64,000 bases of DNA. Origin: Mesorhizobium sp. Root102 (lineage in GTDB: Bacteria; Pseudomonadota; Alphaproteobacteria; Rhizobiales; Rhizobiaceae). A model generated the notes under the pieces. The model was not told the origin of the DNA. It did not search any database and was given only the letters and a program-made list of their open reading frames with translations. The translations under genes were made by a program, and so were the position numbers. The stretch spans positions 311,430 to 375,429 of the forward strand of contig NZ_LMCP01000001.1 in NCBI RefSeq assembly GCF_001425625.1, written 5' to 3'. Numbering within the stretch: position 1 is the stretch's first letter; every line of letters starts with the position of its first letter. Below, piece by piece: positions 43,756-53,915 of this stretch.

Positions 43756-43913
43756 GAAGTTCATTGCCATGTATTTTAGGCAACAAAATCAATTATTTAG
43801 AAAGGTGCGACATCGTGCCCGACGCAATGATGGGAATGCATGGCGCGAATCCCCCGGGCAATGGCTCTTTGATCGACTATGCGCCTTGCCAGAGATCAGC
43901 GGCTGTTGGTCGC

Positions 43914-45098
43914 TCAGCTCCAGCCGCCGCCATAGGTACGATAGAAGATGTGCAGACCGATCTTGGTCATCTTCTGCATCGTGCGCGCCCAGCCGGGATG
44001 GACATATTGGGCGTAGTAGTGGGTCGACGATCCGACCTCCGGGATGAATATCTTGCCGGCGGTGACAGCCATGGCGATATCCTGGGCGGTCTTGTAGGCG
44101 ACCGGGCTGTCGATGCGCTTCTTCCTGCCGTCGCAGGCGAAGGAGAACTGGCAACGGTTGAACCAGCTGTCGTTCTGGTAGACGACCCCGCAGATCGAAT
44201 TCGGATAGGTCGGGTTGCGGACGCGATTGAGGATGACCTGGGCGACGGCGGCCTGGCCGCGCACTGATTCGCTCCTCGCCTCGAAATAGATGCCGTTGGC
44301 AAGGCATGCCTGCTCCTTCTTGGAGAAGACACTGGCCGGCAACGGGTTCTGGATCCACGAATGATCGCCCTTGGCCATCGGCGGAATGAAGCGGCCGTCA
44401 TTGGGCTGCTCGTCCTGAAGCAGGGCTTCGAAGGGCGATGCCTTGGCATAGTCGGGCTCGGACTGCGCATAGGCGGTCGCCAGCACGTCCGGATGATCAT
44501 TGTTGACCAGCGAAGCCAGCATGGCCGGCACGCCGGGATCCGGCTTCTTGTCCTCGCGTGCATGGAACGCCGCGGCGATCTGGATTTCCTTGCCTTTGAT
44601 CTGCGGCTTGGCAAAGGCCATCTTCAGGCCGCTGTCCATGCTGGGCCGCAGCAAGGAGGAGGTGCGCTCGAAGATCGAGCCGGCATTGAAGTTCTTCGGC
44701 GGCGCCACGGGAGATACCTGGACGATGCGCCCTTTCTTCTCGGCGCGCACAACGCGATCTTCATCGGGCGTGCCGCTGACCTTGCCACCCTTGCCGCGAA
44801 ACGACACATTGCCGACGCCGGCCAGGTGGACGCCAGATCCGGAGATGGAGCCATTGATGTCGGAATCGACAAAGGGCATCTCGGCCGCATGGGTCGAGCC
44901 CGCGACGGATTTCTCGACATAGGAATTCCAGCGGGTGCTCGATGCTTCAAGGCCGGAGACGAGGCTCGTCATGTCCTGGTAGGCGGCGACGGTCGGAAAG
45001 CCGATCCAGATGCCGAGACCAATGACGAACGGTGTCAGAAAGCCACGTTTTCTCTCACCGGCGGCGGCAATCAGCCGCTTCAACACACGTCGATGCAC
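43914..45098 (-). CDS. Cell wall hydrolase, SleB/CwlJ (Hydrolase_2) type
   Basis: The protein (394 residues from GTG 45098) has a membrane anchor or signal helix (GFLTPFVIGLGIWIGFPTVA) and a long disordered middle. The C-terminal hydrolase domain (about 285-394) has the catalytic Glu in NGIYFEARSESVRGQAAVAQ, then NPTYPNSICGVVYQNDSWF and THYYAQYVHPGWARTM. Such proteins cut peptidoglycan crosslinks or glycan strands. GGAGAGAG lies before the GTG, which I prefer to the frame start at 45140. It is probably periplasmic. Confidence 0.85.
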   Translation of the reverse strand: MHRRVLKRLIAAAGERKRGFLTPFVIGLGIWIGFPTVAAYQDMTSLVSGLEASSTRWNSYVEKSVAGSTHAAEMPFVDSDINGSISGSGVHLAGVGNVSFRGKGGKVSGTPDEDRVVRAEKKGRIVQVSPVAPPKNFNAGSIFERTSSLLRPSMDSGLKMAFAKPQIKGKEIQIAAAFHAREDKKPDPGVPAMLASLVNNDHPDVLATAYAQSEPDYAKASPFEALLQDEQPNDGRFIPPMAKGDHSWIQNPLPASVFSKKEQACLANGIYFEARSESVRGQAAVAQVILNRVRNPTYPNSICGVVYQNDSWFNRCQFSFACDGRKKRIDSPVAYKTAQDIAMAVTAGKIFIPEVGSSTHYYAQYVHPGWARTMQKMTKIGLHIFYRTYGGGWS

Positions 45099-45247
45099 GG
45101 AACTCTCTCCAGGAACGCTACAGACTCCACTGGAGAGCAAAATGATGCATTAACCTTGATGGGACGTTAACGGGTTCAATCGGGTTTTCCCGGTCGGCTC
45201 GAGGTCGTGGTTGCGAAGTCAGGCGGTTTTGCGGCCTGCATGTGAAC

Positions 45248-46534
45248 TCAGGCCGGGCGCAGGAAGATCGGCCAGGCGATCAGCGGGCAGATGGCGGCCG
45301 CCAGCCAGACGCCGGACCACGACCAGACGTGCAAGAGCCCCGGAATGGCCACCGGGACCAGGAAGAAGCCGACGAAAACGAAGCTGTTGGCAAGGCTGAG
45401 CGCGGTTCCGACATGACCGGCACCGGCAAGCGTGGCAAGCTCGGTATAGGCGACGCCGTGCCAGGCGGAGACCGAAATGCCCGCGACAATCAGCACAACA
45501 GGAAGGACAGCCATCAGCAAGAACTGTCCGCCCGACATGGCGGGACTGGCCAGAACCAGCAGCCAAAGCACCAGGAAGGCAAGCGCGCTGAGCACACTGC
45601 ACAACCGAAGAAACTGGCGGCGGTTGCCGTGGCGGTCGGTGAAGCGGCCGCTCCAGACACGCATGACCATGGCGCCGATCTGCACGGCGGCGAGGCTCGC
45701 GCTGATTGCTGCCGTTCCCAGGCCAACAAAGTCATGCAGGAACACGGACGCGAAGGTGAGCACCGCCACTTGCGGAAAGCAGAGCAGGCCGATGGCGGTG
45801 GTGGTACGCCAGACGTCGCGATTGCGCAGCGGCGCCGGTCCGGCGACCGCCGAAGCGAGGTGACCCTCGCCCGCCGCCGGCGGCTCGTACAGCCAGCGCC
45901 ACGCGAACACGGCAGAAAGAGCGGATGCACCCGCCAGAACCACGAACACCGCGGTAAAGCCGAAAGCCAAGGCAAGCGAGGGCAGGATGAACGCGCCAAG
46001 GCCGCCGCCGAGCGGCACCGCCGTCTGCCTGATGCTCATGGCAAAGCCGCGCTCGTTTTCTCGAAACCAGCCCATGATGGCCCGGCCGCTCGAACCGTTG
46101 ACGCTGCCGCCGAGCAGTCCGGTGACGAGCAGGCTCGCGGAGAGCAGCGTGACGTCGGGAATCCCGGTCCTTGTCGGCACGACCAGCATTGCCATGACCA
46201 GGAGCCACGCAGCCGTCGCGCCGAGCCCGATCAAAAGCACGCGGCGATCCCCCCAGCGGTCGGTGAGCAAGCCCCAGGGCAGTTCGCTGAGCGCGACCCC
46301 CAGCCCGAGAAGGCCGAGAGCCAGGCCGAGATCTGCATTGCCCAAATGATAGCCCTGACGAAGCCCGACCGCCGTTGCCGGTATGCCGGAGAAAGTGGCG
46401 GAGAAGCTGGCATTGGCGGCAACGCCGATGCCCAGGACCTTCCAGCGGTGACCGGGCTTGAATGCCCTCGCGGAGCCGGTATCGTCATGAAGTTCCGGCG
46501 GCTGTTGGTCAGTGCAATTGACGATGGCGGACAT
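45248..46534 (-). CDS. MFS transporter
   Basis: This 428-residue major-facilitator protein has about 12 hydrophobic helices in two halves; LPWGLLTDRWGDRRVLLIGL is the loop motif between helices 2 and 3 and WSGRFTDRHGNRRQF its repeat in the second half. An N-terminal cytoplasmic 30 residues precede the first helix. The substrate is unknown. It is divergent from a LysR gene across two TCCT-N7-AGGA palindromes, so that LysR probably regulates it. Confidence 0.9.
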   Translation of the reverse strand: MSAIVNCTDQQPPELHDDTGSARAFKPGHRWKVLGIGVAANASFSATFSGIPATAVGLRQGYHLGNADLGLALGLLGLGVALSELPWGLLTDRWGDRRVLLIGLGATAAWLLVMAMLVVPTRTGIPDVTLLSASLLVTGLLGGSVNGSSGRAIMGWFRENERGFAMSIRQTAVPLGGGLGAFILPSLALAFGFTAVFVVLAGASALSAVFAWRWLYEPPAAGEGHLASAVAGPAPLRNRDVWRTTTAIGLLCFPQVAVLTFASVFLHDFVGLGTAAISASLAAVQIGAMVMRVWSGRFTDRHGNRRQFLRLCSVLSALAFLVLWLLVLASPAMSGGQFLLMAVLPVVLIVAGISVSAWHGVAYTELATLAGAGHVGTALSLANSFVFVGFFLVPVAIPGLLHVWSWSGVWLAAAICPLIAWPIFLRPA

Positions 46535-46599
46535 GATTTCATTCCCGTGCCGGGCCAGTGGTCTGGCCTTGACGGTCTGTCTCTAGCGACATAGTTTCG

Positions 46600-46645
46600 T
46601 CCTTAAAATCAGGAATTTTTAAACTTACCATCCTGAAAAACAGGA
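46600..46645. promoter_or_regulatory. Paired palindromic operators between MFS and LysR genes
   Basis: TCCT-N7-AGGA occurs twice, at 46600-46614 and 46631-46645, with centres 31 bases (about three helical turns) apart, in the 119-base divergent region. The second copy ends 8 bases before the LysR ATG. Two same-face sites of this kind are typical for a LysR tetramer. Confidence 0.65.
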
Positions 46646-46653
46646 CTAAGACT

Positions 46654-47577
46654 ATGAGACGCGTGACATTCGACCTCGACGTCCTCCGCAGTTTCGTCAC
46701 CGGCATGGAGCTGGGCAGCTTTGCCAAGGCGGCTGACCGGCTTGGGCGGTCGACATCGGCGGTCAGCGCGCAATTGAAGAAACTGGAAGAACAGGCGGCG
46801 ACGCCGATCTTCCGCAAGTCGGGACGCGGCCTCGCCCTGACGGAGGCCGGCGAGACCATGCTCGGCTATGCGCGCCGGCTGATCGAGCTGAATGACGAGG
46901 CGGCATCAGCCATCCACGATGTCGAGCTTGAGGGCTGGGTAAGGCTCGGCCTGCAGGAGGACTTCGGCGAGGCGGTGCTGCCTGACGTGCTCGGCCGCTT
47001 CGCCCGGGCGCACCCCAAGGTCAAGATCGAAGCCAGGATCGCGCGCAGCCACGACCTTGCCGAACGGATCCTATCAGGCAGCCTCGACATCGCGCTCGCC
47101 TGGCACGGTGGCGAGACGCTGCCCTACAGCGAGCATGTCGCCGATGTGCAGATGCGCTGGATCGGCCCGGCAAAGCGCATCGAGACCAGCCTGCGTGGCG
47201 GCGAGCCATTGCCGCTGGTGGCGCTCGAAGCGCCATGCCTCTTGCGCACGGTGGCAACCGAAACGCTCGACAGGGCGGGGCTGTCGTGGCGGATGGCCTT
47301 TTCCAGCCCGAGCCTTGGCGGCATCTGGGCAGCGGTTGCGGCGGGGCTAGGGCTGACGATCCGGACCGACATCGGCCTGCCGGCCAGCGTCAGCGCGATG
47401 ACGCCTGAGATCGCCGGATTGCCGGCGCTGCCCAAGATGGCGTTGTTCCTGCATCGCAAGGACGCCGAGGCCGAGCCGGTGGCGGCCCGCCTCGCCGACA
47501 TCCTGCTGGACGCCGCGCGGCAAGCGCTGCCTGAAAATACGCGGGCCGGCGACAGCAGCTTGCGCAACGTGGAGTGA
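46654..47577 (+). CDS. LysR-family transcriptional regulator
   Basis: This 307-residue protein begins with a winged helix (FDLDVLRSFVTGMELGSFAK, AADRLGRSTSAVSAQLKKLE). An effector domain contains GWVRLGLQEDFGEAVLPDVL and AVAAGLGLTIRTDIGLPAS. It is divergent from the MFS transporter gene and probably controls it through the paired palindromes between them. The inducer is not known. It converges on der with 28 bases between. Confidence 0.92.
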   Translation: MRRVTFDLDVLRSFVTGMELGSFAKAADRLGRSTSAVSAQLKKLEEQAATPIFRKSGRGLALTEAGETMLGYARRLIELNDEAASAIHDVELEGWVRLGLQEDFGEAVLPDVLGRFARAHPKVKIEARIARSHDLAERILSGSLDIALAWHGGETLPYSEHVADVQMRWIGPAKRIETSLRGGEPLPLVALEAPCLLRTVATETLDRAGLSWRMAFSSPSLGGIWAAVAAGLGLTIRTDIGLPASVSAMTPEIAGLPALPKMALFLHRKDAEAEPVAARLADILLDAARQALPENTRAGDSSLRNVE

Positions 47578-47605
47578 TCAGGAAGCGCCTTTCGAGCGCC
47601 GACGC

Positions 47606-49039
47606 TCATTTGCGCTTGTTCGACCTGCCGGCGAAGGGATTGTCCGAAGTGCGCAACGCAATGCGGATCGGCACGCCGGGCATGTCAAAGGCTTCGCGCA
47701 AGCTGTTGGAGAGATAGCGGACATAGGATTGCGGCATCGCATCGGGCCGCGAGCACTGAACGACGAAACCCGGCGGCCGTGTCTTGGCCTGGGTGACGTA
47801 TTTGACCTTCAGCCGGCGCCCGGCCACGGCAGGCGGCGGGTGGTGTGCCAGGATGCCTTCCAGCCAGCGGTTGAGCTTGCCGGTCGAGACGCGGCTGTTC
47901 CACACCTTGTGGGTCCTGATGACGGCATCCATCAGCTTGTCGAGACCGCGGCCGGTCTCGGCCGACACGGGTACGGCCTGGAGGCCGCGCGCCTGGGGAA
48001 GAAGCCGTTCCGTCTTCTCGCGCAGTTCGGCCAGAAGCTCCTGGGGATGGTCGATCAGGTCCCATTTGTTGAAGGCGATCACTGGCGCACGACCTTCGCG
48101 AATGATCAGGTCGGCGATCTGCAGATCCTGCTTCTCGAAGGGAATAGTGGCGTCGAGCACGATGATGACGATCTCGGCGAAGCGGATGGCCCGCAGGCCG
48201 TCCTGCACCGACATCACTTCCAGCTTTTCGTGGATCCTGGCCTTGCGGCGCATGCCGGCCGTATCGAACAGTTTCAGGCGGCGGCCATGCCAATCCCAGT
48301 CGACCGAGATCGAATCACGGGTGATGCCGGCCTCCGGACCGGTGAGCAGCCGTTCTTCGCCGATCAGCGCGTTGATCAGCGTCGACTTACCGGCATTGGG
48401 ACGGCCGACGACGGCAATGCGCATCGGCTTGGTGTCGTCATAGGTGTGCTCGGCATCCGGATCGGCGATATCCTCGCCGATCAGAACCTCGCCAGCCGCG
48501 ACTTCTTCGTCTTCGCCATCTTCTTCTTCGCCAAAAGCGCGCGCTTCGCCGAGCGCGCCGATCACGGCATCGCGCAGGTCGGGCATGCCCTGGCCATGTT
48601 CGGCCGAAACCGGGATCGGTTCGCCAAGGCCGAGTTCCCAGGCCTCCAGCATGCCGCCCTGGGCGCCCTTCGCCTCGGCCTTGTTGGCGACCAGCACCAC
48701 CGGCTTGCCGGACTTGCGCACGATCTCGGCGAAGGTCCTGTCGTCAGGCAACAGCCCGGACTTGGCGTCGATGGTGAAGAAGATCAGGTCGGCCTCGCGG
48801 ATGGCGATTTCAGTCTGCGCGCGCATGCGGCCGGGCAAGGTCGAGGCGCCCGCGTCCTCGAAGCCGGCGGTGTCGATGACATCGAAATGCAGGTCGTAGA
48901 GCTTGGCGGCATGGACACGACGGTCGCGGGTGACGCCCGGCGTGTCGTCGACAAGCGCCAGCTTCCTTCCCACCAGCCGATTGAAAAGAGTCGATTTGCC
49001 GACGTTAGGTCTGCCGATGATGGCGACTTTGAAGGTCAC
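47606..49039 (-). CDS. der: Ribosome-assembly GTPase Der (EngA)
   Basis: Der is an essential GTPase for 50S ribosome maturation with two tandem G domains. The 477-residue protein has the first P-loop at 9-17 (GRPNVGKST), DTAGF at about 56 and NKAEAKGA after it. The second P-loop is at 212-220 (GRPNAGKST). A C-terminal KH-like domain ends [19 protein letters not shown]. An acidic linker (about 170-200) separates the domains. The start GTG overlaps the stop of the YfgM-like gene (GTGA). Confidence 0.96.
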   Translation of the reverse strand: MTFKVAIIGRPNVGKSTLFNRLVGRKLALVDDTPGVTRDRRVHAAKLYDLHFDVIDTAGFEDAGASTLPGRMRAQTEIAIREADLIFFTIDAKSGLLPDDRTFAEIVRKSGKPVVLVANKAEAKGAQGGMLEAWELGLGEPIPVSAEHGQGMPDLRDAVIGALGEARAFGEEEDGEDEEVAAGEVLIGEDIADPDAEHTYDDTKPMRIAVVGRPNAGKSTLINALIGEERLLTGPEAGITRDSISVDWDWHGRRLKLFDTAGMRRKARIHEKLEVMSVQDGLRAIRFAEIVIIVLDATIPFEKQDLQIADLIIREGRAPVIAFNKWDLIDHPQELLAELREKTERLLPQARGLQAVPVSAETGRGLDKLMDAVIRTHKVWNSRVSTGKLNRWLEGILAHHPPPAVAGRRLKVKYVTQAKTRPPGFVVQCSRPDAMPQSYVRYLSNSLREAFDMPGVPIRIALRTSDNPFAGRSNKRK

Positions 49040-49701
49040 GACGCACTGCCCGACCCGCGGATCAGCTCGGACATCAACGTTGCGCGCTCGCGGGTGTTGC
49101 GCGGGGCGCCGTCATCGGCGGCGATCTGGTCGAACAGCTTCAGCGCATCCTGGGTCTTGCCTTCCTTCCAGGCGGAAAGGCCGAGCGCCTCGCGCGCAGT
49201 ATGGCGCAGCGTGTTGGTGTCGGATGTCAGCGCTTCGACACGGCTGGAGACATCGGCGAAGGAGCCGTGGTCCACAAGCAGGAGTGCTGCCCGCAGCCGC
49301 GCCATATCGCGAATGCCCTGGGGAATAGCCGTGTCTGCGGCGACTTCGTCGAAATCCTTGACGGCGGCGTCGATATCGCCCTTGTTCGCCTTGACGGTCG
49401 CACCGCGCATGCGGGCGAGCAACGGATAGGCGCCGTAGCCATCCTTCTCCAACTGATCGAGCGCGGTCAGGGCTTCGTCGTCCTTGCCGTCATTGGCAAG
49501 CTTCAGCGCCTGCGAGAACGCATCGCCTGAACGGTTGGCGCGCGTCTCGTCCCAATAGCGATAGCCGACGAAGGCGGCGGTGCCGAGCACCACGAGGATC
49601 GCAAGGACAATCAGGGCGGGGCCAAAACGGTCCCACAGCGCCTGCGCCTGTTCGCGACGGATCTCGTCGTTGACTTCACGAATAAAACTGTCGTCCGACA
49701 T
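49036..49701 (-). CDS. YfgM-like membrane-anchored TPR protein
   Basis: This 221-residue protein has a cytoplasmic N-terminus, one membrane helix ([20 protein letters not shown]) and a periplasmic TPR-like helical domain ([40 protein letters not shown]). It corresponds to YfgM, an ancillary Sec-translocon factor, which often precedes der. Its TGA overlaps der's GTG, so the pair is translationally coupled. Confidence 0.85.
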   Translation of the reverse strand: MSDDSFIREVNDEIRREQAQALWDRFGPALIVLAILVVLGTAAFVGYRYWDETRANRSGDAFSQALKLANDGKDDEALTALDQLEKDGYGAYPLLARMRGATVKANKGDIDAAVKDFDEVAADTAIPQGIRDMARLRAALLLVDHGSFADVSSRVEALTSDTNTLRHTAREALGLSAWKEGKTQDALKLFDQIAADDGAPRNTRERATLMSELIRGSGSAS

Positions 49702-49876
49702 CTATCAAAACCATTCCTGCCCTGTCGGGCCTTTGTCAGCCCGCGTTTTAGCGAAATTTTGTCGGCATGGAAGGGGTTCAACCGGAAAATCGCCTATTCC
49801 CGAGGCAGGCAGCCGAAAAGGCCCATCGCACCCACGCCACATTTAGGCGATAGCCGGCTTCAAGACGTCCCCCAGA

Positions 49877-50893
49877 ATGCAGATCAGATTGCCGATGTAC
49901 CCTCCGTTGCGTGTTCTTGCGTTTTCCCTCGCCTCGTTCGCCACTGCCGGCGGGGCCTTGGCCGATCCACCGGCGCCGGCAAAGCCGAAACAGGTCGTCA
50001 TCATCTCTTTCGACAGCGCCCGCGACATTTCGCAGTGGAAGCGCAGCCGGGCGCTGGCGCAGCGCACCGGGGCGCATTTCACCTACTTTCTCTCCTGCGT
50101 CTTCCTGCTGTCGCCGGAAACACGCAAGGAATACACCGCACCGGGCAAAAGCGCCGGCAAATCCAACATCGGCTTTGCCGCCTCGAAGCAGGAAGTCACC
50201 GAGCGGCTCGAGCAGATCGGCCTTGCCGCGCATGAAGGCCACGATATCGCCAGCCATGGCTGCGGCCATTTCGACGGCAAGGACTGGAGCAAGGCCGACT
50301 GGCTGAAAGAGTTCAGTTCGTTTGAGCACATTCTCGAGAACGCCTATGCGATCAACGGCATCGCGCCCGAGCCTGAGGACTGGCGCGATTTCGTGCGGCA
50401 TGCGGTTGTCGGTTTTCGCGCGCCGTACCTGTCGACCAGCAAGACGCTCTACGAGGCGCTACCGGCGGCCGGCTATCAATTCGACGCGAGTGGCGTCTCG
50501 CAGGGCCCTGCCCGACCGACGGCCAGCAACGGCATCGTGCATTTTTCGCTGCCGCAGATTCCGGAGGGACCGAAGTCAAGGCCGGTGATCGCCATGGACT
50601 ACAATCTCTATGTCAGACATTCCGGCGGCTTCGAGCGGCCAAGCAAGGCGGACGAGTTCGCCAACCGGACCTATGATGCCTTCCGCACGGCCTTCGACAA
50701 GCAGTATGCCGGCAAGCGCATTCCCCTGGAACTCGGCTTCCACTTCGCGCTGATGAATGACGGCGCCTACTGGAACGCGCTGGAGCGCTTTGCCGGCGAC
50801 GTCTGCGTCAAGCAGGATGTCGAATGCATCAGTTTTCGCGACTATGTATCGCGCCAGGACGCTGCCCAGAAGCAGGCTTCGGTCGGCGGCTGA
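49877..50893 (+). CDS. Exported NodB-like polysaccharide deacetylase
   Basis: This 338-residue protein has a signal peptide (RVLAFSLASFATAGGALA) and a deacetylase domain. It carries the catalytic Asp region VVIISFDSARDISQWKRSRA, the metal-binding HxxxH-like HDIASHGCGHFDG and the VVGFRAPYLSTSKTL motif. It would remove N-acetyl groups from an envelope polysaccharide; the substrate is unknown. ATG at 49877 or 49895 are both possible. It ends 36 bases before bacA on the other strand. Confidence 0.83.
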   Translation: MQIRLPMYPPLRVLAFSLASFATAGGALADPPAPAKPKQVVIISFDSARDISQWKRSRALAQRTGAHFTYFLSCVFLLSPETRKEYTAPGKSAGKSNIGFAASKQEVTERLEQIGLAAHEGHDIASHGCGHFDGKDWSKADWLKEFSSFEHILENAYAINGIAPEPEDWRDFVRHAVVGFRAPYLSTSKTLYEALPAAGYQFDASGVSQGPARPTASNGIVHFSLPQIPEGPKSRPVIAMDYNLYVRHSGGFERPSKADEFANRTYDAFRTAFDKQYAGKRIPLELGFHFALMNDGAYWNALERFAGDVCVKQDVECISFRDYVSRQDAAQKQASVGG

Positions 50894-50929
50894 GCCGCCA
50901 ACCGGTTTCGATTTCCAAGACCTCGGTTT

Positions 50930-52189
50930 TTAGGCCGGATCCTCGGCGCTCTGTCTTGCCATATAGCGCTGATCGATATCGGGCAACGGCTCGCCTTGCA
51001 GCGTCGCCTCGAAGGCGCGCAAGCGTTTGTGGACCGATTGCAGTTCGACGATGGTCGACCAGGAGGTGAGCAGAAACTGCAGCGAGCCGGTCACCTTGCC
51101 GAATGCGTTCGATATCTGGTTCAGCGCGCCGAACGTTATCTTGTGCGCCACCAGCGACGGCCCCAGGATCAGCAGCGAGAAAATGTTGTCGGCCTGCAGG
51201 TAGGTGTAACGGACGACGTTGAAATAGATGTAGTGGAAATAGAGCCTGAAATAATTGTGACGAACATTCTCGAACAGCTCGGCAGTGGTGGCCGGCTGGG
51301 CGCGGTCCGCATGATCCTCGCCGTAGACGAGTTCCTTGCGGTAGGCGGCTTCGACACGCTGGTTGCGGAACTGCAGTCCTGGAAGTCTCAGGCCGGCAAC
51401 CATGACCGAGATCGTTCCGAACAGACACCAGGCAAGGGCTGCGACAACCAATGGCTGCGGGATCGCGCCGATAATCGGCAACTCGGTTATATGGGCCTGC
51501 AACTGGATCATGACCGGCAGGAATGCGATCAAGGTCATGATCGACTGGACAAAGCTGGAGCCGAGATCTTCCATGATCTGCGAGAACCGCATCGTGTCTT
51601 CCTGGATACGCTGAGAGGCACCTTCGATATGGCGTAGCCTGCCCCAGTTCTCGACGAAGTAGTTGTTCATCGCCGTGCGCCAGCGGAAGATCCAGTGGCT
51701 GACGATGAAGGCATTGACCACCTGCACATTCATGCCCACCAGCGCGAGCCACGAAAAATCGGCCAATCCGATATAAAATTCGCCGTTGGTCGACTTTCCA
51801 GTCCCCGACATCAGTCCCTGCACATAGTCGAAGAACGGCCCGTACCAAGCGTTGACGGCTACACTGACCTGCACGTTGAAATAGATGAAAAACAGGATGA
51901 CCGCGGTCATCAGGATCGACCAGCGCTGCCACGGATGCGGCGAATACCAGCTCCAGAATGCGTAGAAGACGAGCACGCAAAACGCAAAGTAGAGATAAAA
52001 CCACAGAAACGGCGGCGATATGAGGATGGCGATGCCGATGATGGGCGGCGCGCCGGCGGCGGCGGGCGGCAGCCCGAATACGGCTCCCAACTGCTCGCCG
52101 CCAAAGAACCAGAACAGGATTGCCGCAAGGCTCCAGACGGCGGCCGAAGAGAAAAAGAGCTTCGGCTGCGGGAAAAAGGATACGAACAC
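50930..52189 (-). CDS. bacA: SbmA/BacA-family peptide transporter
   Basis: BacA/SbmA proteins are inner-membrane homodimers that import antimicrobial and symbiotic peptides using the proton gradient; BacA is needed for bacteroid life in some rhizobia. The 419-residue protein has the ABC-exporter-like membrane domain without an ATPase. It reads FVSFFPQPKLFFSSAAVWSL, FIVSHWIFRWRTAMNNYFVE, GASQRIQEDTMRFSQIMED, and the C-terminal segment RVEAAYRKELVYGEDHADRA. The start is GTG at the family N-terminus; no clear Shine-Dalgarno is visible. Confidence 0.92.
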   Translation of the reverse strand: MFVSFFPQPKLFFSSAAVWSLAAILFWFFGGEQLGAVFGLPPAAAGAPPIIGIAILISPPFLWFYLYFAFCVLVFYAFWSWYSPHPWQRWSILMTAVILFFIYFNVQVSVAVNAWYGPFFDYVQGLMSGTGKSTNGEFYIGLADFSWLALVGMNVQVVNAFIVSHWIFRWRTAMNNYFVENWGRLRHIEGASQRIQEDTMRFSQIMEDLGSSFVQSIMTLIAFLPVMIQLQAHITELPIIGAIPQPLVVAALAWCLFGTISVMVAGLRLPGLQFRNQRVEAAYRKELVYGEDHADRAQPATTAELFENVRHNYFRLYFHYIYFNVVRYTYLQADNIFSLLILGPSLVAHKITFGALNQISNAFGKVTGSLQFLLTSWSTIVELQSVHKRLRAFEATLQGEPLPDIDQRYMARQSAEDPA

Positions 52190-52304
52190 TGTGGCGAATT
52201 CCTCGATCTGGGCGCAAATCAGCTGGCTACGGCGGGCATAAAGTCACACATTAGTTGGAAAGAAAATGCCCGTGCCCGATGCCTCGCTCCGAGCAAACCC
52301 ATAA

Positions 52305-53465
52305 TCATGGCGATTTTGGCGCAGCCGACCATGTGATGGCGCCGGAGACGACCAGCACGACCGCGGCGGTGATCGAGGCGAGGAAGAAATCGCCGGACAT
52401 TTGCGCCAGAAACCCGGCGACGACCGGACCGATGATCTGGCCAAGGCCGAACGCAGCCGTCATCAGGGCAAAGATCCGCCGCGGCGCCTGCGGTGCCAGT
52501 TGTCTGGCCGTCTGCAGGCCAAAGGCGGTAATGGCAATGAAGGTGCCGCCGAGCAGCACGCCGCCAAGCAGTGGCCCGGTGCGTCCGCCGATGGCGACGC
52601 TGGCGGTGACACCGACAACTTCGATGAAGCATGCCAGCGCATAGGCGGCATAGAGCCCGGTCCGGGCAGCGATCTTCTGCCACAGCCAGGTCGAGGGAAA
52701 GCCGGCAAGACCGGCGACCATCCACACCATGGCCTCGAAGACGCGGCTGCCGCCGCCTTGCCGGACGATGGCGACCAGAAATGTCGCCGTCACCACATAG
52801 CCAAAGCCGAACAGGCCATAGGCAATGACGACCTTGATCAACGACCGATCCATCCGCAGTGCAGGCTCACGGGCGACTTCGCCGTTGCTGAGCGGGCCCT
52901 CGTTGACCAACAATGCCACGAGTACGAAGCCGCAAGCCGAAATTGCCGCCGACCACAGCCAGCCCGCCGACCAGCCTGCATGTTCGGTGACCAGCACCGC
53001 CATCATCGCCGCGGACACCGCGATGCCGAGGCCAACGCCGCCGAAATACCACGCCTGCAGGTCGCCGCGACCGGCAGCGTTTATGTGGCTGAAAACGATG
53101 CTGGCCATGAACACCATGACGAAGGCGCTGGCCAGACCGGCCAGAAAGCGAATGACGAGAAAGGCGGCCATCGCGTCGGTCAGCCCCATCAGCGCGGCAA
53201 GGACCGCACTGGCGCCAAGCCCCGCCAGCATCAGCAGGCGCTCGCGCCCATGCGCCCAGCCGCCCGCCGCGGCAAACGCGCCGACGAGGTAGCCCAGATA
53301 GTTGGCGGAGGCTATCCACCCGGCATCGGCCGGCGACAGATGCAATTCCTCCATCATGCCGGGCAGGATCGGCGTGTAGACGAAACGGCCGATACCCATG
53401 GCAACAGCCATGGCAACCATGCCGGCGAAAGCGAAACGCAGCGCTGTTGAGGCGACGGATGTCAT
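52305..53465 (-). CDS. YbfB/YjiJ-type MFS transporter
   Basis: This 386-residue protein has about 12 hydrophobic helices and starts TSVASTALRFAFAGMVAMAV, with MGIGRFVYTPILPGMMEELH after it, the conserved opening of the YbfB/YjiJ group. The first loop motif ANYLGYLVGAFAAAGGWAHG also fits. The substrate is unknown; the group is thought to export small molecules. ATG at 53465 is preferred to the frame start at 53501. Confidence 0.88.
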   Translation of the reverse strand: MTSVASTALRFAFAGMVAMAVAMGIGRFVYTPILPGMMEELHLSPADAGWIASANYLGYLVGAFAAAGGWAHGRERLLMLAGLGASAVLAALMGLTDAMAAFLVIRFLAGLASAFVMVFMASIVFSHINAAGRGDLQAWYFGGVGLGIAVSAAMMAVLVTEHAGWSAGWLWSAAISACGFVLVALLVNEGPLSNGEVAREPALRMDRSLIKVVIAYGLFGFGYVVTATFLVAIVRQGGGSRVFEAMVWMVAGLAGFPSTWLWQKIAARTGLYAAYALACFIEVVGVTASVAIGGRTGPLLGGVLLGGTFIAITAFGLQTARQLAPQAPRRIFALMTAAFGLGQIIGPVVAGFLAQMSGDFFLASITAAVVLVVSGAITWSAAPKSP

Positions 53466-53595
53466 TGCAGTGCACAATAAGTGCGCGAGCCGGTGAAACA
53501 ATCCGCCTTTTGTTGGGCCAGATGTTGGGCCAGAACAGCGGCCGGGTGCCGTGATTGCCTGGACCTATGCTTAAATCGGAAGGCGTGTCATCCGC

Positions 53596-53832
53596 TCAGC
53601 AGCGGCCGCCGAAACCGGCATCCAATGAAGCCGTCTCGTGCACTGTTCGCCGTGCCGTCAGCCTGAACGGCACGTCGCCAAGCTCGCGCTCCGACATGGT
53701 GTTCAGCACGGGATGCGAAAGCGGATCGGTCAACCATCTCTGCGCCTCGCTCTCCCAGCGCGGTTCATATGGTGTGCTCGCGAAAAAGACCTTCAGCGAC
53801 GACGACAAGATCCTCAGCATTTCCGGCTCCAC
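53596..53832 (-). CDS. Small DUF1127-like protein
   Basis: This 78-residue protein contains RWLTDPLSHPVLNTMSEREL and GDVPF, which resembles the conserved end of small rhizobial DUF1127 proteins. A charged tail follows. The start GTG at 53832 has GGGGAG about 10 bases upstream; an ATG four codons in is the alternative. It is divergent from the LysR gene (83 bases between starts). Function is unknown. Identification rests on the short motif only. Confidence 0.5.
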   Translation of the reverse strand: MEPEMLRILSSSLKVFFASTPYEPRWESEAQRWLTDPLSHPVLNTMSERELGDVPFRLTARRTVHETASLDAGFGGRC

Positions 53833-53868
53833 AGGTCTGTCTCCCCTGATAAGGTCTGCCGTTTCGAC

Positions 53869-53886
53869 ATCTCTTACAATTGAGAT
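53869..53886. promoter_or_regulatory. Candidate LysR operator between DUF1127-like and LysR genes
   Basis: ATCTC (53869-53873) and GAGAT (53882-53886) form an inverted repeat with an 8-base spacer in the divergent region, 30 bases before the LysR start. This fits LysR-type symmetry and position but is not proven. Confidence 0.4.
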
Positions 53887-53915
53887 TTCAACGGGGTCGG
53901 TTTAGAAAAACTCAA

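Noticed and set aside
45150..45175. TTAAC motifs upstream of the SleB-type gene considered as a CtrA site
   Set aside because: Spacing between the two TTAA parts is 13, not the 7 of a full CtrA box.
45242..46594. 450-codon frame opposite the MFS gene
   Set aside because: Antisense shadow with Arg/Gln/His-rich composition.
47729..49429. 566-codon frame opposite der
   Set aside because: Antisense to der, a clearly identified essential gene.
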